A stretch of 44,994 bases of DNA, taken from Clostridia bacterium (GTDB lineage Bacteria > Bacillota > Clostridia > Oscillospirales > Acutalibacteraceae). The stretch spans positions 1 through 44,994 of the forward strand of contig JAFQOJ010000070.1 in assembly GCA_017403265.1 (NCBI GenBank), written 5' to 3'. Position 1 is the first letter of the stretch, and every line of letters begins with the position of its first letter. Positions 15,269 through 23,695 of this stretch are shown in pieces. The position numbers and the translations under genes were made by a program. The notes below the pieces were generated by a model. That model had not been told where the DNA came from. It searched no databases and was given only the letters and a program-made list of their open reading frames with translations.

Positions 15269-16203
15269 TGAAACAGGAAATTATTAAAATTGCTAAAGAT
15301 AATCTTGCGGATATAGTTGGATTTGCAAGTGCTGATAGCTTCGATAAAAATGACCCCATTTTTAAAATTTATCCTGCTACTAAAACTGTTATTGCTCTTG
15401 CTTTCAGAGTTTTAAGAGGTACTTACAGAGGTACCGAAGAAGGAACTACATATTACCAATACACCACTATGGCAGTAGAAAATATGGAAGAAACCATAAT
15501 GCCAATGGCACAGTTAAGGGTTGCAAACCTTATCGAAAGTAAGGGCTATATTGCTGTTCCGCAGCGTCGCCACCAACAAATAATGGCAGAAGAAAACAGT
15601 ACCAATCCCGAAGTGGCTTATGATGCTATTTACAGAAATAAAACTGCTGAAAATCAAATGAATTTCTCAGATGCAGCAGTTAAATGCGGTATTGGTGAAA
15701 AAGGTCTTTCAGGTGCTGTTTTAACTGATGCTTTTGGTCCTATGGTTAGGTATTGCTTCATTTTAACTGATTTGGAAATTGAGCCTGACGAAGTGAAGAA
15801 AGCGCATCTTTGTGATAATTGCGGTAAATGTGTTAAGGCTTGCCCCGGTAACGCTATTAGTGAAAAAGGGGAAGTTGACCCATGGCAATGCGCCATTTAT
15901 TATAATGGTGCAAACGGAACTAAAAACCCGTTTATGCCGCCTGAAGCGTTCGTAAGTTTTGATAACAGACTTGAGATAATTGCAGGTGAAGCAAAGGTTA
16001 CACCCGAAACCGCTAAGAAAATTCTTGATGACATTTTCTTCTATCCACCTGCACAGCACGCATACCAATGCTCAATTTGTGGCAGAGCTTGTGATACGGC
16101 TTGTTATATCCACCTTGAAGAAAAGGGTGTTTTAAATAAAAAGTTTAACCGTCCTTTCAGAACAAGGGAAGAATGGAAATTCAATATTGAAGATTTTAAA
16201 TAA
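15268..16203 (+). CDS. QueG/RdhA-superfamily iron-sulfur protein 3
   Basis: A 311-residue paralogue. It has RGTEEGTTYYQYTTMAVENM near residues 54-73 (closely matching RGIEEGTQFYQYPSMAYGG in paralogue 1), KCGIGEKGLSGAVLTDAFGP (139-158), a ferredoxin motif CDNCGKCVKACP (Cys182, 185, 188, 192) and a second set CSICGRACDTAC (Cys268, 271, 275, 279). It shares the RPFRTREEW-type tail with paralogue 1 (EPLRTRKKAW). It probably works with paralogues 1 and 2 in electron transfer or reductive catalysis. A queuosine role is unlikely for three adjacent copies in a sugar-type operon. Confidence 0.72.
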   Translation: MKQEIIKIAKDNLADIVGFASADSFDKNDPIFKIYPATKTVIALAFRVLRGTYRGTEEGTTYYQYTTMAVENMEETIMPMAQLRVANLIESKGYIAVPQRRHQQIMAEENSTNPEVAYDAIYRNKTAENQMNFSDAAVKCGIGEKGLSGAVLTDAFGPMVRYCFILTDLEIEPDEVKKAHLCDNCGKCVKACPGNAISEKGEVDPWQCAIYYNGANGTKNPFMPPEAFVSFDNRLEIIAGEAKVTPETAKKILDDIFFYPPAQHAYQCSICGRACDTACYIHLEEKGVLNKKFNRPFRTREEWKFNIEDFK

Positions 16204-16241
16204 AAATCTTTTAGCAAATTATTCATATAGGGGTTTGTTTT

Positions 16242-17954
16242 ATGAATATAAGAATAGTAAATAATGATAATTCTACAATAGAATTGCAACCAGAAATCAC
16301 AATAGATGGCGAAAAAACCACAATCAAATTACCAAAAGAAAAAGTTCCCGCTAATATCAAATATGTTGATTTTCTTTATGATTATTTTGTTGCAAATACA
16401 GGTGATAAGGGCTATTTTGTATTGCCCTTAAACTGTGAACAGGGTGTATGTGCCACATATTTTAAGGAAAGAAATGATACCGAGCACGCAACCAATTTTT
16501 CTCATATCTGTTGTTATGGCTATAAAAAAGAAAAAGGCGGAATATTAGGAATAGTTACAGGCTGTAGGGAGTATTATGCCGTTGTGGCAGGTGTAAAAAA
16601 TGGCGTGTATTATGCATATCCGCGCTTTATGCTGGATGGTTTCCCGCCGTACGAAGATATTGTAGTTGAATATTATAACCTACAAAATGGCGATTATTCC
16701 GAAATGGCAAGACTTTATAGAAAAGTTCAGTTAGAGCGTTACGGTTGTATTCCTTTAAAAGAAAGGGTTAAAAAGGATGAAAGACTTGCTAGTGCCGCCG
16801 AAAGTATAGCAGTACGTGTTCGGCAAGGCTGGAAGCCAGCCCCTAGTGAAGTGGAAAATCAGTATCTTGAAACCGAACCCGAAATGCATGTTGCATGTGA
16901 TTTTGACAGAACTGCTCAGCTAGCGGGCGAGTTTGTAAAACAGGGAATAGATGCGGCAGAATTTTGTCTTGTTGGTTGGAGCCGTATGGGACACGACGGC
17001 AGATATCCGCAAATTTTCCCTGTAGAGCATTTACTTGGCGGTGAAGAAAAACTTAAAGCTCTTATCAAAAAGGTGAAGTCTTACGGGTACAACATCGTCG
17101 GTCACGATAACGCTTCTGATGCATATACTGTATCTGAACAATGGGACGAAGAATACCTTTTGAAGAATAATGACGGCAGCTTGCACAAAATGGATATATG
17201 GTCAAGCGGCAGAGCACATAAAATATGTCCTAAGCGTTATTACGAGTTATTTGCTAACGAGCATTTAACTAAATTAAAGGAATTAGGCTTCCAGGGTATT
17301 CATTATATTGATGTTATAACTATTCTTTCATTGTTAGAGTGTCACGATAAAAACCATCCCCTTACCCGTAAGGAGTCGGCAGAGTGGTATAATAAGCTTA
17401 TGCAAGAATCGAAAGAGATTTTTGGCGGCATATCATCCGAAGCAGGATATGATTATGCAGCATCTGTACTTGACTTTGCTTTGTATACATCATTCTTCCT
17501 TTCAGGTGACGGCTTGCCCGAAATTTGCGATAGACCAATACCATTTTGGCAACTTGTTTTTCACGGTATTATTCTTTATAATCCCGGTACATATACCTTA
17601 AACTATGCGGCAAAAGGCATTGAAAACCGCTTAAGGTATTTTGAATACGGTGGAAGACCGCTCGTTTGTGTTTATGCTAATTTTGCAAACGGTAAAGACT
17701 GGATGGGTAGAGAGGATATCCGTTGTGATACTGATGAAGAAATGAAAGATTCTGTATCTAAAATTAAGCTTATGTATGATGACTATAATTGGCTTAAGGA
17801 TGTAAGATTTGCTTTTATGGAAAGTCATAATGAAATTGCAGATAAAGTTTTTGAAATTGCTTATTCAAACGGAATTAAAGTTAAGGTAGATTACAATACA
17901 GCAACTGTAGCTATGTATGGCAATAATGTAAATAAGGTTTTAAAAATATCATAA
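16242..17954 (+). CDS. DUF5696-like glycosidase-type protein
   Basis: A 570-residue protein with an N-terminal beta domain (1-170) and a TIM-barrel-like catalytic region (about 215-480). The barrel region has FCLVGWSRMGHDGRYPQ, NIVGHDNASDAY, GIHYIDVITI (Asp near the end of a strand) and FGGISSEAGYDYA (acidic residue). The arrangement resembles DUF5696 and the GH101-related clan of retaining glycosidases. There is no signal peptide, so it acts inside the cell on an imported oligosaccharide or glycoconjugate. It is the last gene of module B and is followed by a terminator. Family assignment is from pattern memory, and the specific DUF is moderately sure. Confidence 0.6.
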   Translation: MNIRIVNNDNSTIELQPEITIDGEKTTIKLPKEKVPANIKYVDFLYDYFVANTGDKGYFVLPLNCEQGVCATYFKERNDTEHATNFSHICCYGYKKEKGGILGIVTGCREYYAVVAGVKNGVYYAYPRFMLDGFPPYEDIVVEYYNLQNGDYSEMARLYRKVQLERYGCIPLKERVKKDERLASAAESIAVRVRQGWKPAPSEVENQYLETEPEMHVACDFDRTAQLAGEFVKQGIDAAEFCLVGWSRMGHDGRYPQIFPVEHLLGGEEKLKALIKKVKSYGYNIVGHDNASDAYTVSEQWDEEYLLKNNDGSLHKMDIWSSGRAHKICPKRYYELFANEHLTKLKELGFQGIHYIDVITILSLLECHDKNHPLTRKESAEWYNKLMQESKEIFGGISSEAGYDYAASVLDFALYTSFFLSGDGLPEICDRPIPFWQLVFHGIILYNPGTYTLNYAAKGIENRLRYFEYGGRPLVCVYANFANGKDWMGREDIRCDTDEEMKDSVSKIKLMYDDYNWLKDVRFAFMESHNEIADKVFEIAYSNGIKVKVDYNTATVAMYGNNVNKVLKIS

Positions 17955-17972
17955 AGTTATTTGTTAACGTAA

Positions 17973-18001
17973 AAAACCGTACTCGCATGAGTACGGTTTT
18001 T
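17973..18001 (+). terminator. Terminator of module B
   Basis: AAAACCGTACTC-GCAT-GAGTACGGTTTT is a 12-bp perfect stem ending in T residues, 18 bases after the stop. Confidence 0.92.
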
Positions 18002-18005
18002 AAAC

Positions 18006-18034
18006 TTGAAATAGCTTATTTGTTATGCTATACT
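18006..18034 (+). promoter_or_regulatory. Sigma-A promoter of the serine hydrolase gene
   Basis: TTGAAA (18006-18011), a 17-base spacer, TATACT (18029-18034), immediately after the module B terminator. Confidence 0.8.
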
Positions 18035-18068
18035 AAACTTAATATTAAACTTAAAGGAGAGTATAAAC

Positions 18069-19115
18069 TTGAATAAAATTGCTTTTGAAAGGCTTGATGG
18101 CTTTTTAAATGAATATTATAACCGAAATAAAAATTCGGGAATTCTTAGAATTACATATAAAGATAAAATCTTATATGAAAAATACATAGGTTTTGCTAAT
18201 ATTGAAAAAGAGTTACCATTTTCAAAAGACTCGGTATTTTCGTTATACTCTCTTTCAAAGCCTTTTTGCACTATAGGTCTTCTAAAACTAAAGGATAAAA
18301 ATCTTGTTGATATTGATGCGCATCCGTCTAAATATTTACCGGAAGCAGAAGGGTTTGATAGTAGGGTAACTATTCGGCAATTACTTCACCACATAAGCGG
18401 GTTGCCTGATTTTATGCAAACAGCAAAGTTTGAGCAAAAATATAAGACGGGTCTTTCGTATGAGTTGCGTGACCATTTAAAAGAGCTAACTAATTATCCA
18501 ATGGTGTTTGAACCTGGAACAAAAGGAATGTATGCAAATATAAACTTTATCATTCCTGCTTTGATTATAGAAAATGTTTCGGGTATGAGTTATACCGAAT
18601 ATATGAAAAGCGAAGTTTTTGAGCCTCTTGGAATGCAAACCGCAATGGTTGACAACGAAAACTTGAAGGTAGATAATCGCGTAACAGGTTACGAATTAAC
18701 TGCCGATAAAAAAATAACCCCTATAGATAGAATACTTAATTGGGCATATGGTGCAGGCGATATTATCGGTACGGTACAAGATGTTTACTGCTTAAATAAA
18801 GCTATCAAGCATAGATTACTACTAAAAGCGGAAACTTGGGAGGAGGTTTTAACGCCTTCCCAGCTTAACTCTATGGGTATGGGTTGTACTGTCAGTACTT
18901 GGCATAATAAAAAGCGAATTACACATAACGGCGGTTGGGATGGCTTTAGAACACTGCATATACAACTTCCTGAGGATGATTTTGATATAATATTTTTATC
19001 AAACTCGGCATGGGGTAATGCAAGAAACGATATTGCCGAAGCGGTTTATGAATCATTTTACGGTAGCGATAATGCTATATCCGAAGAAGTAAAAATGGAT
19101 GTAGGTTATATATAA
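18069..19115 (+). CDS. Beta-lactamase-fold serine hydrolase (class C/PBP-like)
   Basis: A 348-residue beta-lactamase-family hydrolase. Catalytic motifs are SLSK (Ser-x-x-Lys, about residues 60-63), YAN (about 157-159) and HNG (about 301-303, in THNGGW). It has no signal peptide, so it is probably a cytoplasmic esterase or peptidase-like enzyme rather than a secreted antibiotic resistance enzyme. It starts with TTG, and AAAGGAGAG lies 6 bases upstream, which decides the start. It is a monocistronic unit with its own promoter and terminator. The substrate is unknown. Confidence 0.85.
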   Translation: MNKIAFERLDGFLNEYYNRNKNSGILRITYKDKILYEKYIGFANIEKELPFSKDSVFSLYSLSKPFCTIGLLKLKDKNLVDIDAHPSKYLPEAEGFDSRVTIRQLLHHISGLPDFMQTAKFEQKYKTGLSYELRDHLKELTNYPMVFEPGTKGMYANINFIIPALIIENVSGMSYTEYMKSEVFEPLGMQTAMVDNENLKVDNRVTGYELTADKKITPIDRILNWAYGAGDIIGTVQDVYCLNKAIKHRLLLKAETWEEVLTPSQLNSMGMGCTVSTWHNKKRITHNGGWDGFRTLHIQLPEDDFDIIFLSNSAWGNARNDIAEAVYESFYGSDNAISEEVKMDVGYI

Positions 19116-19130
19116 TTTAATAAAATACAT

Positions 19131-19162
19131 AAAAAAATGGCTTCTTTCGAAGCCATTTTTTT
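19131..19162. terminator. Bidirectional terminator
   Basis: AAAAAAATGGCTTC-TTTC-GAAGCCATTTTTTT forms a long A/T-flanked stem between the convergent hydrolase (+) and DUF4364 (-) genes. It overlaps the DUF4364 stop codon by 1-2 bases. Confidence 0.92.
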
Positions 19163-19712
19163 ACTTTGTCAATAAATCAATAACTGTTGAATAAATTTCA
19201 TTTGGGTTGCTTAAAAACTTTTCTTTAATATGGATTGCGTGTTCTTCATCAGATACCATAAGCTTTATGCTCATAAAGGGTGTATCGTCGTCTATAGCGG
19301 AACAGGTAATAAAGGTTTTATTATTTTCGCGTGAAATTTTAATATCTGTTTCTTTGGTGTTTTTAAAACGCGAATACATTTTAAGCGCAGCGTTATAAGC
19401 CCTTTCTTTTACAACAATTGAAAGGGTGGTTTTAAGCGTATTAGCAATATCTTTTCCGCTTTCAGTAATGATATAGGTGTCCTCTTCCGCATTTACTTGC
19501 TTTAGTTGACCGTTTTTGCAAAGGTAATCTATAGAATCGTTTACCTCAAAGCAGTTAGCAATCCCCTCATAATGTAGGGTGTTTGCTAAAAGGTTACCTG
19601 GTACAGCGGCATTTATAGAAGAAAAAATATAACAAATTAAAACTCGTATTTCGGCAGTGGTAAAAAGTCCACCTACTTCCGAAACACCTGCTGCTAATGC
19701 GTCTTTCTCCAA
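19161..19712 (-). CDS. DUF4364 family protein (predicted winged-helix regulator)
   Basis: A 183-residue protein typical of DUF4364, a Clostridia-wide family. The N-terminal half looks like a winged helix (TTAEIRVLICYIFSS, then SIDYLCKNGQLKQV and a YIITESGKDIANTL wing). The C-terminal half is alpha/beta. It starts with TTG after an AAAGGAG site and lies 14 bp downstream of lysC. It is therefore probably co-transcribed with hom and lysC. It may be a transcription factor linked to amino-acid supply, but no function is established that I can cite. Confidence 0.8.
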   Translation of the reverse strand: MEKDALAAGVSEVGGLFTTAEIRVLICYIFSSINAAVPGNLLANTLHYEGIANCFEVNDSIDYLCKNGQLKQVNAEEDTYIITESGKDIANTLKTTLSIVVKERAYNAALKMYSRFKNTKETDIKISRENNKTFITCSAIDDDTPFMSIKLMVSDEEHAIHIKEKFLSNPNEIYSTVIDLLTK

Positions 19713-19726
19713 AAAAGCAATCTCCT

Positions 19727-20938
19727 TTATATTATAAATTTGTCGTGAACGGCTATAACTGCTGCGTCTGCTTGGCTTTCGTCAATAAGAACAGAAACCT
19801 TAATTTCACTTGTAGAAATCATACGGATATTAATGCCTGCATCAAAAAGTGCTTCAAACATTTTTGCGGCAACACCTGGATTGCTTTCCATACCTGCGCC
19901 TACAATAGATACCTTAGAAACATTTTCATCAAAAGTAACTTCTTTAAAATTAAGGCTGTCTTTAAGACTTTCAATAACTGCTACGGCATCGGCGCGGTTA
20001 TCCTGAGATACGGTAAAGGTGATGTCCTTTGTGTTGTTACGGCCGATTGACTGCAAAATAATATCTACATTGATTTTTGCCTGTGCCAGTTTATTGAAAA
20101 TCTTGAAAGCGATACCTGGCTTATCTTCTAATTCTACTATCGAGATACTTGCAACATTGTTATCCTTTGCAACGCCCTTAATTAAAGTTTTTTCCATTTT
20201 AACAATCTCCTTTACAATTGTGCCTGATTTACTTGGCTCAAGACTTGAACGAACTTCAAGCTCTACATTATATTTTTTAGCCATTTCTACCGAACGGTTA
20301 TTTAAAACTTGAGCACCCAAGGTGGCAAGCTCTAACATTTCGTCGTAGCAGATTTCATCCATCTTTTTGGCGGTTTTAACTTTGCGTGGGTCGGCGGTAT
20401 AAACACCATCAACGTCGGTATAAATTTGGCAAAGGTCTGCCTTTAAAGCGGCGGCAATAGCAACAGCGCTTGTATCAGAACCGCCACGGCCCAAGGTTGT
20501 AATATCATCATATTTGTTAATGCCTTGGAAGCCAGCAACAATAACAATTTTCTTCTTTTCAATTTCGTTTTTAAGGCGCTCAGCGTTAATGTTTTTAATA
20601 CGCGCTACCGAGTGGTGAGAGTCGGTATTAAAGCCTGCTTGCCAGCCTAAAAGCGAAATTACGGGGCAACCCATAGTCTCAATTGCCATGGATAACAGTG
20701 CAATTGAAATCTGTTCGCCGGCAGAGAGTAGCATATCCATTTCACGCTTGGATGGGTTTTTGGGGTTTATTTCCTTTGCCTTTTCAATAAGGTCGTCAGT
20801 AGTATCACCTTGAGCAGATACCACAACGATAACATCGTTGCCTTTTTTGTAGTCTTCTACAATAAGGTTGGCAACATTGAAAACCTTTTTTGCGTCAGCT
20901 ACTGAAGAGCCGCCGAACTTTTTAACTATTAATGCCAT
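19727..20938 (-). CDS. lysC: Aspartate kinase
   Basis: A 403-residue monofunctional aspartokinase. The ATP/aspartate-binding start is IVKKFGGSSV. The kinase domain (1-245) includes GRGGSDTSAVAIAAAL and YTDVDGVYTADPR. Two ACT domains (about 265-400) form the allosteric region, with VSIVGAGMESNPGVAAKMF and IRMISTSEIKVSVLI. It phosphorylates L-aspartate, the first step to lysine, threonine and methionine, and is normally feedback-inhibited by end products bound at the ACT domains. It lies 14 bp after hom in the same leftward operon, with an AGG-type ribosome site. Confidence 0.96.
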   Translation of the reverse strand: MALIVKKFGGSSVADAKKVFNVANLIVEDYKKGNDVIVVVSAQGDTTDDLIEKAKEINPKNPSKREMDMLLSAGEQISIALLSMAIETMGCPVISLLGWQAGFNTDSHHSVARIKNINAERLKNEIEKKKIVIVAGFQGINKYDDITTLGRGGSDTSAVAIAAALKADLCQIYTDVDGVYTADPRKVKTAKKMDEICYDEMLELATLGAQVLNNRSVEMAKKYNVELEVRSSLEPSKSGTIVKEIVKMEKTLIKGVAKDNNVASISIVELEDKPGIAFKIFNKLAQAKINVDIILQSIGRNNTKDITFTVSQDNRADAVAVIESLKDSLNFKEVTFDENVSKVSIVGAGMESNPGVAAKMFEALFDAGINIRMISTSEIKVSVLIDESQADAAVIAVHDKFII

Positions 20939-20952
20939 TGTAATACCTCCGA

Positions 20953-22185
20953 TTAGAGCATTGTATTAAGTGTTTTTACAGAAATTCCGTTTTTGAAAAG
21001 CGAAAGCTTTTGTTCTACCAAGCTTTGCTTTGATTTTTCTGTGATGAAAGCAATTTCGCCTTTTTCGGCATTTTTAATATTTGTAGTATTATTACCGAAA
21101 ATTTTATTAAACTGAGCTTTTAAGCTTTCAAAGTCGTCTGATTTAATGAGTACATAAAGACGGGTTTCAGGGTCGTAAGCCATATCAACATAATCGTTGT
21201 CGCCGTCTTCCCAAGATAGATATTTTCGGGCGTTTAGATGCTTAATGCAGTCCATAATATCGGCTACAACCGCGCTTGCGGTCGCTTCCTTGCCGGCGCC
21301 CTTGCCGTAAAAGACCACTTCGCCTGTTTGGTCACCGTTAAGCATAACCGCATTAAATACTCCGTTTACGCTTGAGAGTATGCAGTCTTTAGCTACAAGT
21401 GTGGGGGATACCGAAGCGGTAATTTTACCGTTAGGAAGCTTTTTAGCATGGCCGATAAGCTTTATAACCGCGCCGAAGCTATCAGCGTATTCAATATCTT
21501 CTGATGTAATATTTGTAATACCTTCTGTTTTAACCTGATTGGGATAAAGATGCTTATTAAAAGCTAAAGCAGCTAAAATGCAAACCTTGCGGCAAGCATC
21601 GTGACCTTCAATATCGGCAGTGGGGTCCTTTTCTGCAAAGCCTAAATTTTGAGCTAGCTTTAAAGCGGAATCAAAATCCATATTATCCACTATCATTTTA
21701 TTTAAGATGTAGTTAGTGGTTCCGTTTAGTATTCCCCAAATTTCGTCAATGTCGTTGGCAGCCATACATTGAACCATTGGGCGAAGTATGGGAATACCGC
21801 CGCCTACACTCGCTTCAAAAAGAAAATTCACATTGTTGTCTTCAGCAATTTTTATAAGCTCGGCACCTTTGGAAGCCACAAGCTCTTTATTGGAAGTAAC
21901 CACGCTTTTGCCGCTTTGTAAACATTTTTTTACAAAATCGTAGGCTGGGTTAACACCACCCATAACTTCGGCAACAACCCTAACATCTTTATCATTTAGG
22001 ATTATATTAAAATCCTTAATAAATTTTTCACTGTAAGTAAGGCCCTTAAAATCCCTTAAATCTAAAATGTATTTTAAATTTACAGGCGCTTTAACTCGCC
22101 CTGAGATACGGTCGTTGTGGTTTATTAAAATTTCGGCAACGCCTGAACCTACAACACCGTGACCCATAATAGCAACATCAATCAT
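20953..22185 (-). CDS. hom: Homoserine dehydrogenase
   Basis: A 410-residue enzyme. An NAD(P)-binding Rossmann start (MIDVAIMGHGVVGSGVAEIL) is followed by the catalytic domain with TSNKELVASKG, EASVGGGIPIL and ILNGTTNYILNKM, and a C-terminal ACT-like domain (about 335-410). It reduces aspartate semialdehyde to homoserine for threonine and methionine synthesis. The ATG at 22185 follows CAGGAG by 6 bases. The TTG 15 bases upstream lies in the ribosome site and is rejected. It is the first gene of the hom-lysC-DUF4364 operon, driven by a clear promoter at 22239-22267. Confidence 0.96.
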   Translation of the reverse strand: MIDVAIMGHGVVGSGVAEILINHNDRISGRVKAPVNLKYILDLRDFKGLTYSEKFIKDFNIILNDKDVRVVAEVMGGVNPAYDFVKKCLQSGKSVVTSNKELVASKGAELIKIAEDNNVNFLFEASVGGGIPILRPMVQCMAANDIDEIWGILNGTTNYILNKMIVDNMDFDSALKLAQNLGFAEKDPTADIEGHDACRKVCILAALAFNKHLYPNQVKTEGITNITSEDIEYADSFGAVIKLIGHAKKLPNGKITASVSPTLVAKDCILSSVNGVFNAVMLNGDQTGEVVFYGKGAGKEATASAVVADIMDCIKHLNARKYLSWEDGDNDYVDMAYDPETRLYVLIKSDDFESLKAQFNKIFGNNTTNIKNAEKGEIAFITEKSKQSLVEQKLSLFKNGISVKTLNTML

Positions 22186-22238
22186 TTTAATCTCCTGCAA
22201 TAATTATTAAACATAGTGAAAATAATATATAATATACT

Positions 22239-22267
22239 ATTATATTAAATTAAGTTGGAAAAATCAA
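22239..22267 (-). promoter_or_regulatory. Sigma-A promoter of the hom-lysC operon
   Basis: On the minus strand: TTGATT (22262-22267), a 17-base spacer, TATAAT (22239-22244). I see no T-box, lysine or SAM riboswitch in the roughly 50-base leader. Confidence 0.8.
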
Positions 22268-22323
22268 GTAATTTAATATATTTAGCACTGCTGTATAAAA
22301 ATTTTTTAAAATGGGTGATATCT

Positions 22324-23388
22324 TTGGAACGAAATCCAAAAAAAGAGTTTTTAATCAATGTTTTTTACACCATAACTCTTTTCTTAATAGTGCTTGCGGT
22401 GTATTTTTTGCTCATAAAATTTTTATTTCCCTTTGTAATTGGCGCGGTTATAGCCTTTGCAGTGCAACCATTAGCAAATAAAATTGGCAAAAAAATAAGG
22501 CTTTCACAAGGAGCATGGTCGGTAATACTTGCATTGTTGCTTTATATTTTAGCAGGCACGCTTGTTTGCTTTTTAGCATACAGAGTGATTGTTTTAGCGA
22601 TAGATTTCACTGAATATTTGCCAAACTTTTTTGAAAAGGCGCAAGCCGTTATTATAAAAATAGGGGATAGGTATGCAAATGTTTTTGAATATCTTCCCGA
22701 AGAATTGCGAATTTCTACCGATGATTTTTTAGGCGAAACTGTAGAAAAATTTATACTTTCCCTAGGCGGCACGATTACTAAAGGAGTAAGCAGTTTTATA
22801 AAGAAACTGCCGTTACTTTTCATTAGCGGAATTGTAACTCTTGTAGCGTCTTGCTATATTTCTAAGGATTTTTTACAGCTAAAAAGGTTTGTAAAGGCGG
22901 TTTTAGGCGAGAAAGTATCACAAAAAGGGATAAAAATTAAAAATATTCTTGTAGGCAGTGTATTTAAAATTTTAAAAGGCTATGCCTTTTTGTCGCTTAT
23001 TACCTGTGTGGAAATTTACTTAGGGTTTTTGATACTTGGCGTAAACAGACCGTTTTTATTAGCGGTACTTATTTCGGTTGTAGATCTTTTACCCGTTTTG
23101 GGAACAGGTACGGTTCTACTGCCTTGGGCAATTGTAAGCGTGCTTTTAGATAATTTACAGTTAGGAATAGGCATTGCGGTTTTATATATAATAATTGTTT
23201 TGGTGCGAAATTTTTTAGAGCCGAAAATCATCGGTATGCAGGTGGGCGTCAACTCGCTTTTTACCCTTATGGCAATGTTTTTAGGGCTAAAGATTTTAGG
23301 CTTTTGGGGATTAATTTTATTTCCTGTTATTCTTATTGTTACTGTGCAATACTACAAAAGTGAAATGAAGGAAGGGTTGTCAGTTTAA
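22324..23388 (+). CDS. AI-2E family membrane protein, YtvI-like
   Basis: A 354-residue integral membrane protein with about seven to eight hydrophobic segments. The family block PFLLAVLISVVDLLPVLGTG (C-terminal third) and LEPKIIGMQVGVNSLFTLMAMFLG identify the AI-2E/PerM family. Length and lineage point to the sporulation-associated YtvI branch. The TTG at 22324 has GGGTGA 5 bases upstream. The longer form from the TTG at 22255 would begin inside the hom promoter and has no ribosome site. Transport substrate is not established for this branch. Confidence 0.78.
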   Translation: MERNPKKEFLINVFYTITLFLIVLAVYFLLIKFLFPFVIGAVIAFAVQPLANKIGKKIRLSQGAWSVILALLLYILAGTLVCFLAYRVIVLAIDFTEYLPNFFEKAQAVIIKIGDRYANVFEYLPEELRISTDDFLGETVEKFILSLGGTITKGVSSFIKKLPLLFISGIVTLVASCYISKDFLQLKRFVKAVLGEKVSQKGIKIKNILVGSVFKILKGYAFLSLITCVEIYLGFLILGVNRPFLLAVLISVVDLLPVLGTGTVLLPWAIVSVLLDNLQLGIGIAVLYIIIVLVRNFLEPKIIGMQVGVNSLFTLMAMFLGLKILGFWGLILFPVILIVTVQYYKSEMKEGLSV

Positions 23389-23426
23389 TAAGTTTTGCAT
23401 AGTATGGAATAACGGAGTGAACTAAA

Positions 23427-23645
23427 ATGAAAAGATATGTTATAGCAACCGGTACTGTCACCTATGCTATAAAAGGCAGGGATTTATTGCGAAAAAAAAG
23501 ATATAAAGCAAAAATTGAGCGTAAATCGGGTGAAAAGGTACACGGCTGCGGCTATGCAATAATTTTTGAAGGGGATATTCAAGCCGCTGAGTCACTTCTT
23601 AGGCAAAACGGCGTGAAAATTCTCGAAATCAGTGAAGAATATTAA
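23427..23645 (+). CDS. DUF3343 protein (putative Se/S carrier-like)
   Basis: A 72-residue protein with the DUF3343 pattern: ATGTVTYAIKGRDLLRKKRY, a conserved HGCGYAI Cys-Gly-Tyr segment and a C-terminal LLRQNGVKILEI. The family often sits beside cysteine-desulfurase-like or selenium-metabolism genes and is annotated as a putative Se/S carrier. Here it is followed 50 bp later by exactly such a PLP enzyme. The single Cys could carry a persulfide. A GGCATC...GATGCC hairpin lies in the gap between the two genes. Confidence 0.8.
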   Translation: MKRYVIATGTVTYAIKGRDLLRKKRYKAKIERKSGEKVHGCGYAIIFEGDIQAAESLLRQNGVKILEISEEY

Positions 23646-23695
23646 CTTTATGGCATCTCGGTTAAGACGGGATGCCTATTTTTCGGAGGGAAAAT

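Noticed and set aside
12946-16203. Calling the three iron-sulfur proteins epoxyqueuosine reductase (queG)
   Set aside because: Three adjacent copies in a catabolic operon with no other queuosine gene make a tRNA role unlikely. Superfamily membership is as far as the sequence supports.
18069-19115. Antibiotic-resistance beta-lactamase
   Set aside because: The catalytic motifs are present but there is no signal peptide, and the sequence is of the broad serine hydrolase type, so no resistance role can be claimed.
22186-22260. T-box or amino-acid riboswitch before hom
   Set aside because: The leader between promoter and ATG is only about 50 bases, AT-rich and without the needed stems.
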